A stretch of 16,902 bases of DNA, taken from contig NZ_CBCSIQ010000041.1 in assembly GCF_965139615.1 (NCBI RefSeq), forward strand, positions 1-16,902, read 5' to 3'. The notes under the pieces are model-generated. The model was given only the letters and a program-made list of their open reading frames with translations. It had not been told where the DNA came from and searched no databases. Position 1 is the first letter of the stretch; every line of letters starts with the position of its first letter. The stretch comes from Kerstersia similis. GTDB lineage: Bacteria > Pseudomonadota > Gammaproteobacteria > Burkholderiales > Burkholderiaceae_B. The translations under genes were made by a program, and so were the position numbers. Positions 7,951 through 14,459 of the stretch are shown piece after piece.

Positions 7951-9680
7951 TGTGCGGGACGTCGGATCAGGAAGAACACCTCATGCCGGTCGGCGGTACG
8001 CCCACCGCGCCAGAGGATTTGCCCTTCACGTGCGATGGCGGGCAAACCGGCGCTTTCCAGCCGGCGATTGGTGGTCTGCAGCAAGATGAGGTTGCAGTGG
8101 TTGGAGAATTCGAAATTCAACTTGGAAAACACCTGGAATGCGGCACGCTGGGCCAGGCCCAGCCCGGTGCTGCGTACGCATTCCCCCGGACGGAGGTTGG
8201 TGCTGATCGCTTGTGCCAGCTCGTCGGACGTGGTGCGGTAGCTGCGCGCATAGTCAATCGCCGGCAGCCAGAGCAGGGCCAGCAAGACCCAGGTTGCCGT
8301 GAGGCCGCAGGCAGACAGAATGGTGCCGCGCCACAAGGCCGTCGGGTGGGTGCGCAGGCGCCAGTTGACCAGGGCGGCCCACAAGCCGGTCGCCAGCAAC
8401 GCGAGCAAGGTGGCCAGGACGTTGATGTGAGGTTCGAAACCCGTGGTCTGGCGGGCGATATTGCCGGCGATTTTGGTTGGCCAGCCGAAATGCAAGGCAA
8501 CCCAGCCCAGCCAGACCGAAGCCACCGTGAGCGAGAAGCACATGATGGCAAACCAGTCCAGCGTATTGACCACGCCACGGCGCAGGGTGGGCAGTGCAAA
8601 AGCGGCCAGCACGGCAAACGGCAGGACCAGCATGGCGAATTCAGGCTCGAAGGGCTCGCCCATGAGCAGCAGACAGACAATGGCGCCGCCGGCCAGCGAT
8701 GCCGGCAGGCGGATATGCGGCGCGGCCGTCCATTGCCGCCAGCGCCATAACGCCAGTAGCGCCAGCGGCCAGGTGGGCCACAGGAACCAGGAGAGATCAC
8801 GCAAGGTGCGCAGGATGATCGTAGGCTGGGGAATGCCGAACTGTCCCAGATTCCAGCCCAGCCATTGCTGTATCCAATAGGGCCGGGCCGCATTGGCCGG
8901 CACATACCAGGCCATGAACAGCAGTGCGCCCAGCACCAGGGCGGCCAGCAGCCATGCGCGCGGCAAACTGATATGGCGCGGGGCAGGCAGCAACAGGATA
9001 AGAATGGCCAGCAGGATGGGCAGAGCGCCGGGCATGCCGCGCGTGAGCAAGGCGCCGGCCAGCGCCAGGCCTAGTGTGATGGCGCCGCTGAGCGGTTTAT
9101 CCAGCATGCGGGCCATGCCGTAATAGGCCAGCGCCAGGCAGGCCAGCATGGGCGCCATGGAAGTGCTTTCGTGCACGCGCAGCAGAATGCCGACCGTTGC
9201 CAGGACCAGCAGCAGCGCGGTATCGGCCAGCATGCGGCCGTAGTCGCGTGCTGGCGGCTCGCCGCCGAAAGGCAAGGCCAACGGCTGGGCTTCTGGACGG
9301 CGGCCCAGCAGGTAGGTGCCATACCAGGTTGCGCTGGCCATGATGGCAAACCAGATCAGGTTGGGCAGCCTGGCGGCGGCGAAGTCGCCCATCAGCGGCC
9401 CGGCCAGCCAGATGGTGGCGGCGCCCGCCCAGGTGGGCAGCGGGCCGCCCTGGGCGTAGGCGTAATTGCCGATTTGCGGCAATAGCCAGCCCAGCGGGCC
9501 TTCACGCAGCGCCGTCAACATGGTGGCGACGCCGATGATGTCATCGCTTTTCCATGGGTCGCGGAAAAACAGGCCAGCCAGGATATAGACGGCGGCGAGG
9601 CACAGCAACGCCAGGCGCGGGAGTTTCCGCGTGGCGGTAGCAGTCAGTCGTGAAGGTGTCGCGGTATGTTGGGCGTGCAC
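7947..9680 (-). CDS. GT39/ArnT-like polytopic membrane glycosyltransferase
   Basis: A protein of about 577 residues with many membrane helices resembling the GT39/GT83 group (ArnT, protein O-mannosyltransferase-like). Enzymes of this group move a sugar from a polyprenyl-phosphate carrier onto lipid A, protein or another acceptor on the periplasmic side. The acidic motif RDPWKSDD lies just after the first membrane helix, where this fold places its catalytic acidic residue. A soluble C-terminal tail of about 130 residues follows the last helix. The start is uncertain: GTG at 9680 is used here; TTG at 9731 would add 17 residues, and neither has a convincing ribosome site. It begins about 70 bases after the rpmE2 terminator, so it should have its own promoter, which I could not place. 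The stop overlaps the MATE start by 4 bases. Acceptor and sugar are unknown. Confidence 0.8.
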   Translation of the reverse strand: MHAQHTATPSRLTATATRKLPRLALLCLAAVYILAGLFFRDPWKSDDIIGVATMLTALREGPLGWLLPQIGNYAYAQGGPLPTWAGAATIWLAGPLMGDFAAARLPNLIWFAIMASATWYGTYLLGRRPEAQPLALPFGGEPPARDYGRMLADTALLLVLATVGILLRVHESTSMAPMLACLALAYYGMARMLDKPLSGAITLGLALAGALLTRGMPGALPILLAILILLLPAPRHISLPRAWLLAALVLGALLFMAWYVPANAARPYWIQQWLGWNLGQFGIPQPTIILRTLRDLSWFLWPTWPLALLALWRWRQWTAAPHIRLPASLAGGAIVCLLLMGEPFEPEFAMLVLPFAVLAAFALPTLRRGVVNTLDWFAIMCFSLTVASVWLGWVALHFGWPTKIAGNIARQTTGFEPHINVLATLLALLATGLWAALVNWRLRTHPTALWRGTILSACGLTATWVLLALLWLPAIDYARSYRTTSDELAQAISTNLRPGECVRSTGLGLAQRAAFQVFSKLNFEFSNHCNLILLQTTNRRLESAGLPAIAREGQILWRGGRTADRHEVFFLIRRPAQ

Positions 9681-9752
9681 GGGAAGGCAGGATCGGAAAA
9701 GAAAACGCCTCCCAGGTGGGAAGCACGGCAATGAATACGAAGTGTATAGCTG

Positions 9753-9784
9753 AAAAAAAGGCAGCCGTCACGGCTGCCTTTTTC
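9753..9784 (-). terminator. Rho-independent terminator of rpmE2
   Basis: An 8-pair GC-rich stem (9760-9767 with 9771-9778, loop TCA) is extended by A/T pairs to about 13. On the minus strand it is followed by a run of seven T. It lies 35 bases after the rpmE2 stop and separates it from the GT39/norM unit. Confidence 0.93.
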
Positions 9785-9818
9785 ATCTGCGCCTGGGGCG
9801 CGGAAGGAACGTGCCGGA

Positions 9819-10091
9819 TTACGACGCGTTGGCAGCCTTCTTGGCGCCGGCGGTGCGGGCGAAACGGGCGCGGAACTTCTCGACGCGGCCGGTTTCGACA
9901 ACGCGGGTTTGCGCGCCGGTGTAGAAGGGGTGCGATTCGGAGGTCACGTCGCACTTGAACAGGGGGTAGGTCTTGCCGTCCAGTTCGACGGTTTCACGCG
10001 TTTGCACGGTCGAACGGGTCACGAACTTGGTACCAGTGATCAGATCCTGGAAAACCACTTCGCGGTAGTCGGGGTGAATGCCTTCTTTCAT
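9819..10091 (-). CDS. rpmE2: 50S ribosomal protein L31, type B
   Basis: A 90-residue ribosomal protein L31 of the type B (zinc-free, C-minus) class. The N-terminus MKEGIHPDYREVVFQD and the SHPFYTG block near residues 53-59 are characteristic. The zinc-ribbon CxxC cysteines of type A L31 are absent; a single Cys sits in LFKCDV. The ATG at 10091 is preceded by AGGA about 8 bases upstream and gives the usual length. An upstream extension of the frame would add 30 residues unlike L31. Type B L31 often substitutes for the zinc form under zinc limitation, but I saw no Zur-like palindrome here, so it may be the only or constitutive L31. The gene stands alone between a structured leader and a strong terminator. 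Confidence 0.97.
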   Translation of the reverse strand: MKEGIHPDYREVVFQDLITGTKFVTRSTVQTRETVELDGKTYPLFKCDVTSESHPFYTGAQTRVVETGRVEKFRARFARTAGAKKAANAS

Positions 10092-10257
10092 GGAAATATC
10101 CTGTGTGTATGTCGGGCCGCCAGCAGGTTTCTCACGCATTGCCGCCAGCTGAGCCCGGCATGGCACGTACAGCGCGGCCATAACGGAAAGGGCATGAAGA
10201 CAGAAACCGGCAAGGCCGGTTGCGGGAAACCAGCCACGTTCCCAGGCTGGTAGGTAA
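10092..10257 (-). promoter_or_regulatory. Structured 5' leader of rpmE2 (candidate ribosomal-protein leader)
   Basis: About 165 bases without a gene lie between the putative promoter and the rpmE2 start. On the transcribed strand they can form at least two local hairpins: CCAGCC at 10231-10236 with GGCTGG at 10245-10250, and AACCGGC at 10205-10211 with GCCGGTT at 10215-10221 (3-base loop). Several bacterial groups regulate L31 through structured mRNA leaders, so autoregulation is possible. That is inference from length and pairing; I do not recognise a known leader family. Confidence 0.4.
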
Positions 10258-10297
10258 AAGCAACTCGCGATTCTAACATGATTGTCGAGAGTTGCTT
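10258..10297 (-). promoter_or_regulatory. Inverted repeat around an extended -10 box upstream of rpmE2
   Basis: A perfect 9-base inverted repeat, AAGCAACTC (10258-10266) and GAGTTGCTT (10289-10297), encloses 22 bases. Inside it the minus strand reads TGTTAGAAT, an extended -10 (TAGAAT at 10275-10270). No good -35 is visible, which fits an extended -10 promoter. The repeat could be an operator for a dimeric regulator, or a weak terminator for the upstream envelope genes, since TTTT follows it on the minus strand. Promoter and operator roles are inferred. Confidence 0.4.
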
Positions 10298-10307
10298 AGG
10301 GGATTTT

Positions 10308-11087
10308 TCAGGTGGCGGCCCAGCCACGCAGCTGATAAACCGCCAGGCCGATATATTCCTTGATGATGGAGCGGCTGGCTTCGAAAGCGCGCAGATTCGG
10401 CATCCAGAGCCACAGGGCACCGCTGCCTGCGGGCCGGGTGATTTGTGGCGCCGCTGGCGCGGGAATGACGGTGACGCCCTGTTTGTCAAAGGTAGCAACC
10501 GAGCGCGGCATATGCAGTGCCGAAGTAACGAGCAGCACGGTTTTCAGCTGGTGTTGCTGCAGTACGCGCGTGGTCAGGTGGGCATTTTCGTAGGTATTGC
10601 GGCTGGCGGTTTCCAAGAGCAGGGCTTCGCGCGGTACGCCTTGCTGGCGCAGCATCTGTGCCATGCCCTCGGCTTCGCTGACGGTACCTTCGGCAGCGCC
10701 GCCGGAAGGCAGGACATACGGCGCGCGGCCGGCCCGGTATATCTCTGCTGCCCGCGCCGTGCGGGTGGGTTTGTGTGACGAGACTTCCGGCAGGAACCAG
10801 TTGGGACGGCCATTGGCGGTCTGGCCGCCCAGCACCACAATGACATCCGCTGCGGGCAGTTCGGCAGCCGTCTGGTAAGGGTAGGTGTTCTCCAGCATGC
10901 CGCCGGCCCAGATGGAGGTAATGGGCAGGGACCAGGCCAGCGACCAGAACAGCGCCAGCCCGACCAGCAGGTTGCGCAGTCGTCGCCAGCGCAGGAAACC
11001 GACGATCACGGCGCAGGCCAGCAGGAACAGGCTCAGGTGCAGCGGAACGACCAGGGAGGACAGGAGTTCGACAGGGGAGCTCATCAT
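10308..11087 (-). CDS. YdcF/DUF218-family envelope protein (ElyC-like)
   Basis: A 259-residue protein with two N-terminal membrane helices (about 17-32 and 39-54) and a DUF218/YdcF domain. The family motifs are visible: VVLGG at 84-88, SGG at 128-130, and the acidic/amide cluster SRNTYENA at 162-169. The C-terminus (KEYIGLAVYQLRGW) also fits. Length and membrane topology match E. coli ElyC (YcbC), a factor affecting peptidoglycan precursor and lipid-carrier metabolism; enzymatic activity of the family is unsettled. Start is ATG 11087 or the adjacent ATG 11084. It follows the GT9 gene after 7 bases on the same strand, so the two are probably one operon, in keeping with an envelope role. The ElyC equivalence is likely but based on architecture. 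Confidence 0.88.
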   Translation of the reverse strand: MMSSPVELLSSLVVPLHLSLFLLACAVIVGFLRWRRLRNLLVGLALFWSLAWSLPITSIWAGGMLENTYPYQTAAELPAADVIVVLGGQTANGRPNWFLPEVSSHKPTRTARAAEIYRAGRAPYVLPSGGAAEGTVSEAEGMAQMLRQQGVPREALLLETASRNTYENAHLTTRVLQQHQLKTVLLVTSALHMPRSVATFDKQGVTVIPAPAAPQITRPAGSGALWLWMPNLRAFEASRSIIKEYIGLAVYQLRGWAAT

Positions 11088-11094
11088 GGTGCAG

Positions 11095-12075
11095 TCAGGT
11101 CGGCGCGGCCAGCAGGCTGGAAATACGGTTGAGCACCTGTTCCAGGCTGGGCCAATGGTGCTCGTCGCCCATGTAGTTGGCGAAAGGCGACCAGGGGCGG
11201 CTGTCTTCAGGGTCTGAAACGCCGAATAGCGTCAATTGGCGAGCGGAAGCCGCTGCCGCAATATGCGATACACCGGAATCATTGCAGACGACCAGCGCAG
11301 CGCGTGTGGTCAGCGCGGCGAAGGCGCGCAGCGGCATCGGCGGCAGCAGGATGGCGCTGGGGGCATTCTGCTTGGCGATCTCGGTTTCATCGGCGGGCGG
11401 CGCCATGGCGACGAGCCAGCCATTCGCTTGCAGGGCCTGGGTCAGGGCCTCATAGTGAGGCCAGACTTTGACCTTGCCGCGATGCAGCCCGGTTGCCGTG
11501 GGTGCAATCATGATGAAGGGTTTTTCCTGCAGGCCCGCGTTGGCCAGGCATTCCCGCGCCTGCTGATGGTCTTCCTGGCCCAGGCGCAGCGGCGATTTGG
11601 GCGGCGGCGTGACGGAGCCATGCGGCAAATTCCACAATTGCAGGGCCTGGCGCGTCACTTCGTACCACGACTCGACCGCATGCAAGGCTTGTGGCGGCTT
11701 TTGTATCGGCCAGCGCAAGAGGAAACTGCGGCCATCATCGCGATAGCCGGCGCAAGGCAGGCCTGCCAGCCGGAAGCTCAGGGCGCTGGAGAGGGAATCC
11801 GGCAGCAACAACCCCACGCTGCGGCCGCCGGGTTGCGGGTGGGCTTTCATGTGCGCCTGCACGATCTGGCGGTTATGCAGGATCTTCCGCCCGAAAGGCA
11901 GATAATCCTCAAGCGGCATGTGCGCCAGCAGGTTGGCGCCCCAGGCGCGTCCGCATGCCACGACAGGAATGCCGGTCTGGTTCAAGAGCTCCAGCGAAGG
12001 CAGCGCCATGCAGGTATCTCCCACCCAATTCGGCAGGCGGAGATAGATTCTGGTCGGTTTGGGAAAAGTGCGCAT
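11095..12075 (-). CDS. Glycosyltransferase family 9 protein (ADP-heptose:LPS heptosyltransferase-like)
   Basis: A 326-residue soluble GT-B protein of family GT9, which adds heptose to the LPS inner core in the cytoplasm using ADP-heptose. Motifs: NWVGDTCMALPSLELL at 16-31, the heptosyltransferase N-terminal signature, and VCNDSGVSHIAAA at 263-275, the nucleotide-sugar-binding C-terminal signature. KVKVWP near 201-206 corresponds to the K-x-WP-x-x-x-(F/Y) region. The ATG at 12075 gives this standard beginning. The frame stays open far upstream, but that part is antisense to msbA and not protein-like. It is transcribed divergently from msbA, which exports the lipid A-core product, and is followed by the ElyC-like gene after 7 bases. 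Whether it is WaaC, WaaF or another GT9 enzyme cannot be decided. Confidence 0.9.
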   Translation of the reverse strand: MRTFPKPTRIYLRLPNWVGDTCMALPSLELLNQTGIPVVACGRAWGANLLAHMPLEDYLPFGRKILHNRQIVQAHMKAHPQPGGRSVGLLLPDSLSSALSFRLAGLPCAGYRDDGRSFLLRWPIQKPPQALHAVESWYEVTRQALQLWNLPHGSVTPPPKSPLRLGQEDHQQARECLANAGLQEKPFIMIAPTATGLHRGKVKVWPHYEALTQALQANGWLVAMAPPADETEIAKQNAPSAILLPPMPLRAFAALTTRAALVVCNDSGVSHIAAAASARQLTLFGVSDPEDSRPWSPFANYMGDEHHWPSLEQVLNRISSLLAAPT

Positions 12076-12141
12076 CAGGAAAAACAGGTGGTGACGGTAC
12101 AATCTTCCAACATTGTATTCAGCCTTGGAAGCGAGTCTGCA
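12076..12141. promoter_or_regulatory. Divergent, overlapping promoter region for GT9 and msbA
   Basis: The 66 bases between the two starts hold a symmetric element: TACAAT at 12098-12103 and its inverse ATTGTA at 12112-12117, separated by 8 bases. Each copy reads as a 5/6 -10 box for one direction (plus for msbA, minus for GT9). Predicted starts would be near 12110 (plus) and 12105 (minus), giving leaders of about 30 bases each. The -35 regions are poor. RNA polymerase could not occupy both at once. Confidence 0.45.
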
Positions 12142-13923
12142 TTGAAATCGAAAGAAAAACCCGCGCGCGCCGGTAAAACCGTGTCTGAAGAGCGCATGCT
12201 CTGGCGGCGGATATACGCAAGAGTCGGCCAATACTGGAAAGGGCTGGCGCTGGCAATCGCCCTGATGACAGGTGCGGCACTGACTCAGCCGGCGCTGGCG
12301 CTCATCATGAAACCGCTGCTCGACGACGGTTTCAGTGGCGGCAACCCTGACTATATCTGGATTTTCCCCTCGTTGGTCATCGCGATGATCGCGGTGCGCG
12401 GCGTGCTCAGCTTCTTCAGCGACTATTTGTTGGCCTGGGTGGCGAACAATGTCCTGCTGGGCTTGCGGCGCGATATGTTCGAGCGCTTGCTTGGCTTGCC
12501 GGACGAGGCGTTCCGTGCGGGCGAAAATGGCAGGTTGCTCAATCGCTTTACGATAGACGCAGGGAACGTGACAGGCTACGCCACCAGCGTTATGACGGTG
12601 CTGATCCGTGAATCGCTGATCGTGCTGTCGATGATTGCCGTGCTGTTCTACATGTCCTGGCAGCTGTCGCTGATTGTGTTGGTCATGATGCCGGTCGCGG
12701 TGCAGGTATCCCGGGTGTTCATCCGGCGGCTGCGTCATATCAATCGCGACACCGTGAACATGAATGCCGAGCTGACGCACGTGGTCAGTGAAACCATTGC
12801 CGGTCAGCGTGTGGTCAAGTTGTTTGATGGCTACGACCGGGCGCGCGAGGGCTTCGGTTATGTCAATGGGCGTCTGCGTCGTTTCGCCATGCGTTCTGCC
12901 ACGGCCGACAGCGCCATGACACCGGTGACGCAGATGTGCGTGGCGATTGCCGTGGCGGGGGCGATTGCCGTCGCACTGCATCAAGCGAATCAGGGAACCT
13001 TGACGGTTGGCAGTTTTGCCGCGTTCATCACGGCCTTGGCGCAGATTTTTGACCCGGTGCGGCGCTTGACCCGCGTATCGGGTGGCATGCAGAAAATGCT
13101 GGCGTCAGCGGAAAGCGTGTTCCAGATGATCGACGAGCCGGTGGAGCAGGACAAAGGCAAGAAAGTGCTGGAGCATGCTCATGGCCGGGTGGAGTTTCGA
13201 AACGTTTCGCATCGTTTCTCCGATACGGATCGCCCCACCTTGCAAGACATTTCCTTTGTGGCGGAGCCTGGTAAAACCATCGCCCTGGTGGGCCGTTCAG
13301 GCAGTGGCAAAACCACATTGGTGAACATGCTGCCGCGCTTTATCGAACCATCCAGCGGCGAGGTGCTGCTCGATGGCCAGGAAATTCACGACCTGACGCT
13401 GGCCAGCCTGCGACGCCAGATTTCCCTGGTGAGCCAGGATGTCGTGCTGTTTGATGGCAGCATTGCCGAAAACGTGGCGTATGGCGCAGTGGCGGCATCC
13501 AGCAGCGATGAAACCGTGCGTGAAGCGCTGCGTTCAGCCAGCCTGCTGGACTTTGTCGAACGTCTGCCCAATGGGATCCATACCCAGGTGGGGGTCAATG
13601 CCGTACGTCTGTCTGGTGGTCAGCGCCAGCGCCTGGCGATTGCCCGCGCCCTGATCAAGGATGCGCCCATCCTGATCCTTGATGAAGCTACATCGGCGCT
13701 GGATAACGAGGCGGAACGTCAGGTGCAGGCCTCGCTGGAGCGTCTGATGCACAATCGTACGACCCTGGTGATTGCGCACCGCCTGTCCACCGTGCAGAAC
13801 GCCGATACCATTCTGGTGCTGGATGAAGGCCGTATCGTGGAGCGTGGCAGCCATGACGAACTGATGCGCAACCCCAACGGGCTATATCACGCGCTGTATC
13901 AAATGCAGTTCCGCGGCAGCTGA
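12142..13923 (+). CDS. msbA: Lipid A/LPS flippase, ABC exporter MsbA
   Basis: A 593-residue half-transporter: six membrane helices followed by an ATPase domain. As a homodimer in the inner membrane it flips lipid A-core to the periplasmic leaflet. ATPase motifs are complete: Walker A GRSGSGKT at 384-391, Q-loop SLVSQDVV, signature LSGGQ at 490-494, Walker B LILDEAT with Asp514-Glu515, and the H-loop His546 in IAHRLS. The PALALIMKPLLDDGF region and IFDPVRRLTRVSGGMQKMLASAES in the membrane domain are typical of MsbA. The start is uncertain: TTG at 12142 is preferred because homologues, as I recall them, begin with a similar KSKEKPARxGK stretch. GTG 12181 and ATG 12196 are alternatives. The neighbouring GT9 gene supports an LPS role rather than drug export. 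Confidence 0.93.
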   Translation: MKSKEKPARAGKTVSEERMLWRRIYARVGQYWKGLALAIALMTGAALTQPALALIMKPLLDDGFSGGNPDYIWIFPSLVIAMIAVRGVLSFFSDYLLAWVANNVLLGLRRDMFERLLGLPDEAFRAGENGRLLNRFTIDAGNVTGYATSVMTVLIRESLIVLSMIAVLFYMSWQLSLIVLVMMPVAVQVSRVFIRRLRHINRDTVNMNAELTHVVSETIAGQRVVKLFDGYDRAREGFGYVNGRLRRFAMRSATADSAMTPVTQMCVAIAVAGAIAVALHQANQGTLTVGSFAAFITALAQIFDPVRRLTRVSGGMQKMLASAESVFQMIDEPVEQDKGKKVLEHAHGRVEFRNVSHRFSDTDRPTLQDISFVAEPGKTIALVGRSGSGKTTLVNMLPRFIEPSSGEVLLDGQEIHDLTLASLRRQISLVSQDVVLFDGSIAENVAYGAVAASSSDETVREALRSASLLDFVERLPNGIHTQVGVNAVRLSGGQRQRLAIARALIKDAPILILDEATSALDNEAERQVQASLERLMHNRTTLVIAHRLSTVQNADTILVLDEGRIVERGSHDELMRNPNGLYHALYQMQFRGS

Positions 13924-13939
13924 GACTGCCGCGTCAGGG

Positions 13940-13956
13940 CAGGGCGCGAGGCCCTG
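13940..13956. terminator. Possible weak hairpin after msbA
   Basis: CAGGGC (13940-13945) pairs with GCCCTG (13951-13956) around a 5-base loop, 17 bases after the msbA stop. There is no T run, so at best it is a weak or rho-assisted end signal shared with the convergent gene at 13960. Confidence 0.25.
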
Positions 13957-13959
13957 GGA

Positions 13960-14352
13960 TTAGCGGCCGCTGGACCAGCGGCCGCCCAGCTGGGCGCAGC
14001 TTGCCGGCAGGCCGGCCAGATCTTCTGCGCTGCGCTCGTAGTAGTAGGCATCGCGCTTCGAGCCGGCCAGTCCGTGGCAAATGCCTTGTGCAGGCGTGAC
14101 GCACTGTTCCATATAGCTCACCTTCCCTGCGCTGCCGCCCATGGCCGCCGAAGTGCTGGCCAGTTGCTCGCAGGATGATTTGAAGCTCGCTTCATTTTCC
14201 GCGGGGTCTGCTTGCATGCAATCCCTGGATTTGATCGTTTGCCCCATCAAATTGAACGAACCTTCGATCATGCAGGCCGTATCCTTGGCCAGTACAGGGG
14301 TGGCAGTCAGCAGGCAGGCTAGGCTCGATGCAGCCAGCAGCAGGGTTTTCAT
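13960..14352 (-). CDS. Small secreted six-cysteine protein of unknown function
   Basis: A 130-residue protein I do not recognise. It has a clear signal peptide: Lys2, hydrophobic core 4-20, probable cleavage after Ala22 in PVLA-KD. The mature part is about 108 residues with six cysteines (27, 45, 61, 84, 92, 119), an even number that suggests three disulfides in the periplasm or outside. Cys13 is inside the signal core and does not fit a lipobox, so it is not a lipoprotein. The middle is polar (ADPAENEASFKSSCEQLAS) and the end is short and basic. Start ATG 14352 has TGGAAAC about 6 bases upstream and a perfect TATAAT box further up (14388-14383). It follows rng on the same strand after 107 bases and is convergent with msbA. 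The C-terminal codons lie in a large palindrome. Confidence 0.8.
   Translation of the reverse strand: MKTLLLAASSLACLLTATPVLAKDTACMIEGSFNLMGQTIKSRDCMQADPAENEASFKSSCEQLASTSAAMGGSAGKVSYMEQCVTPAQGICHGLAGSKRDAYYYERSAEDLAGLPASCAQLGGRWSSGR
13963..13985. repeat. 23-base near-perfect palindrome at the 3' end of the small secreted-protein gene
   Basis: Two 11-base arms (GCGGCCGCTGG and its complement) are separated by a single A. Each arm contains an 8-base GCGGCCGC site, so two such sites lie 15 bases apart. The palindrome covers the last coding residues (RWSSGR) and nearly reaches the stop. It could form a very stable hairpin at the mRNA 3' end, but no T run follows on either strand. Confidence 0.85.
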
Positions 14353-14382
14353 TGGATGTTTCCAGAAAATTTGGTGCTGCCG

Positions 14383-14388
14383 ATTATA
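14383..14388 (-). promoter_or_regulatory. -10 box for the small secreted-protein gene
   Basis: The minus strand carries a perfect TATAAT ending 30 bases before the ATG at 14352. The predicted start near 14376 gives a leader of about 24 bases. The -35 at 17-base spacing (TACGCC) is poor, so an activator or a weak promoter is likely. Confidence 0.5.
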
Positions 14389-14416
14389 GGAAGAGAGTGT
14401 TGCTGGGCGTATCTGT

Positions 14417-14452
14417 TGCCGGCGCAGCGCGGTCATGCGGGCCGCGCCGGCA
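14417..14452 (-). terminator. Hairpin just after rng (possible terminator or processing site)
   Basis: TGCCGGCGC (14417-14425) pairs perfectly with GCGCCGGCA (14444-14452); the 18-base interior is also GC-rich. It begins 8 bases after the rng stop. No T run follows, so it is not a classical intrinsic terminator; it may protect the mRNA end. Confidence 0.35.
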
Positions 14453-14459
14453 GGTTCGA

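Noticed and set aside
10092..10307. Zur operator upstream of rpmE2
   Set aside because: Type B L31 genes are often zinc-regulated, but no AT-rich Zur-like palindrome is visible; the only repeat present (AAGCAACTC/GAGTTGCTT) does not resemble it.
11236..12141. Upstream extension of the msbA frame, giving 895 residues
   Set aside because: These codons are antisense to the GT9 gene and show no domain. The full result would be 300 residues longer than any normal MsbA, so a fusion is not credible.
12076..12984. Upstream extension of the GT9 frame on the minus strand, giving 629 residues
   Set aside because: The extension is antisense to msbA and has shadow-frame composition. The GT9 family start (NWVGD motif near residue 16) fits ATG 12075.
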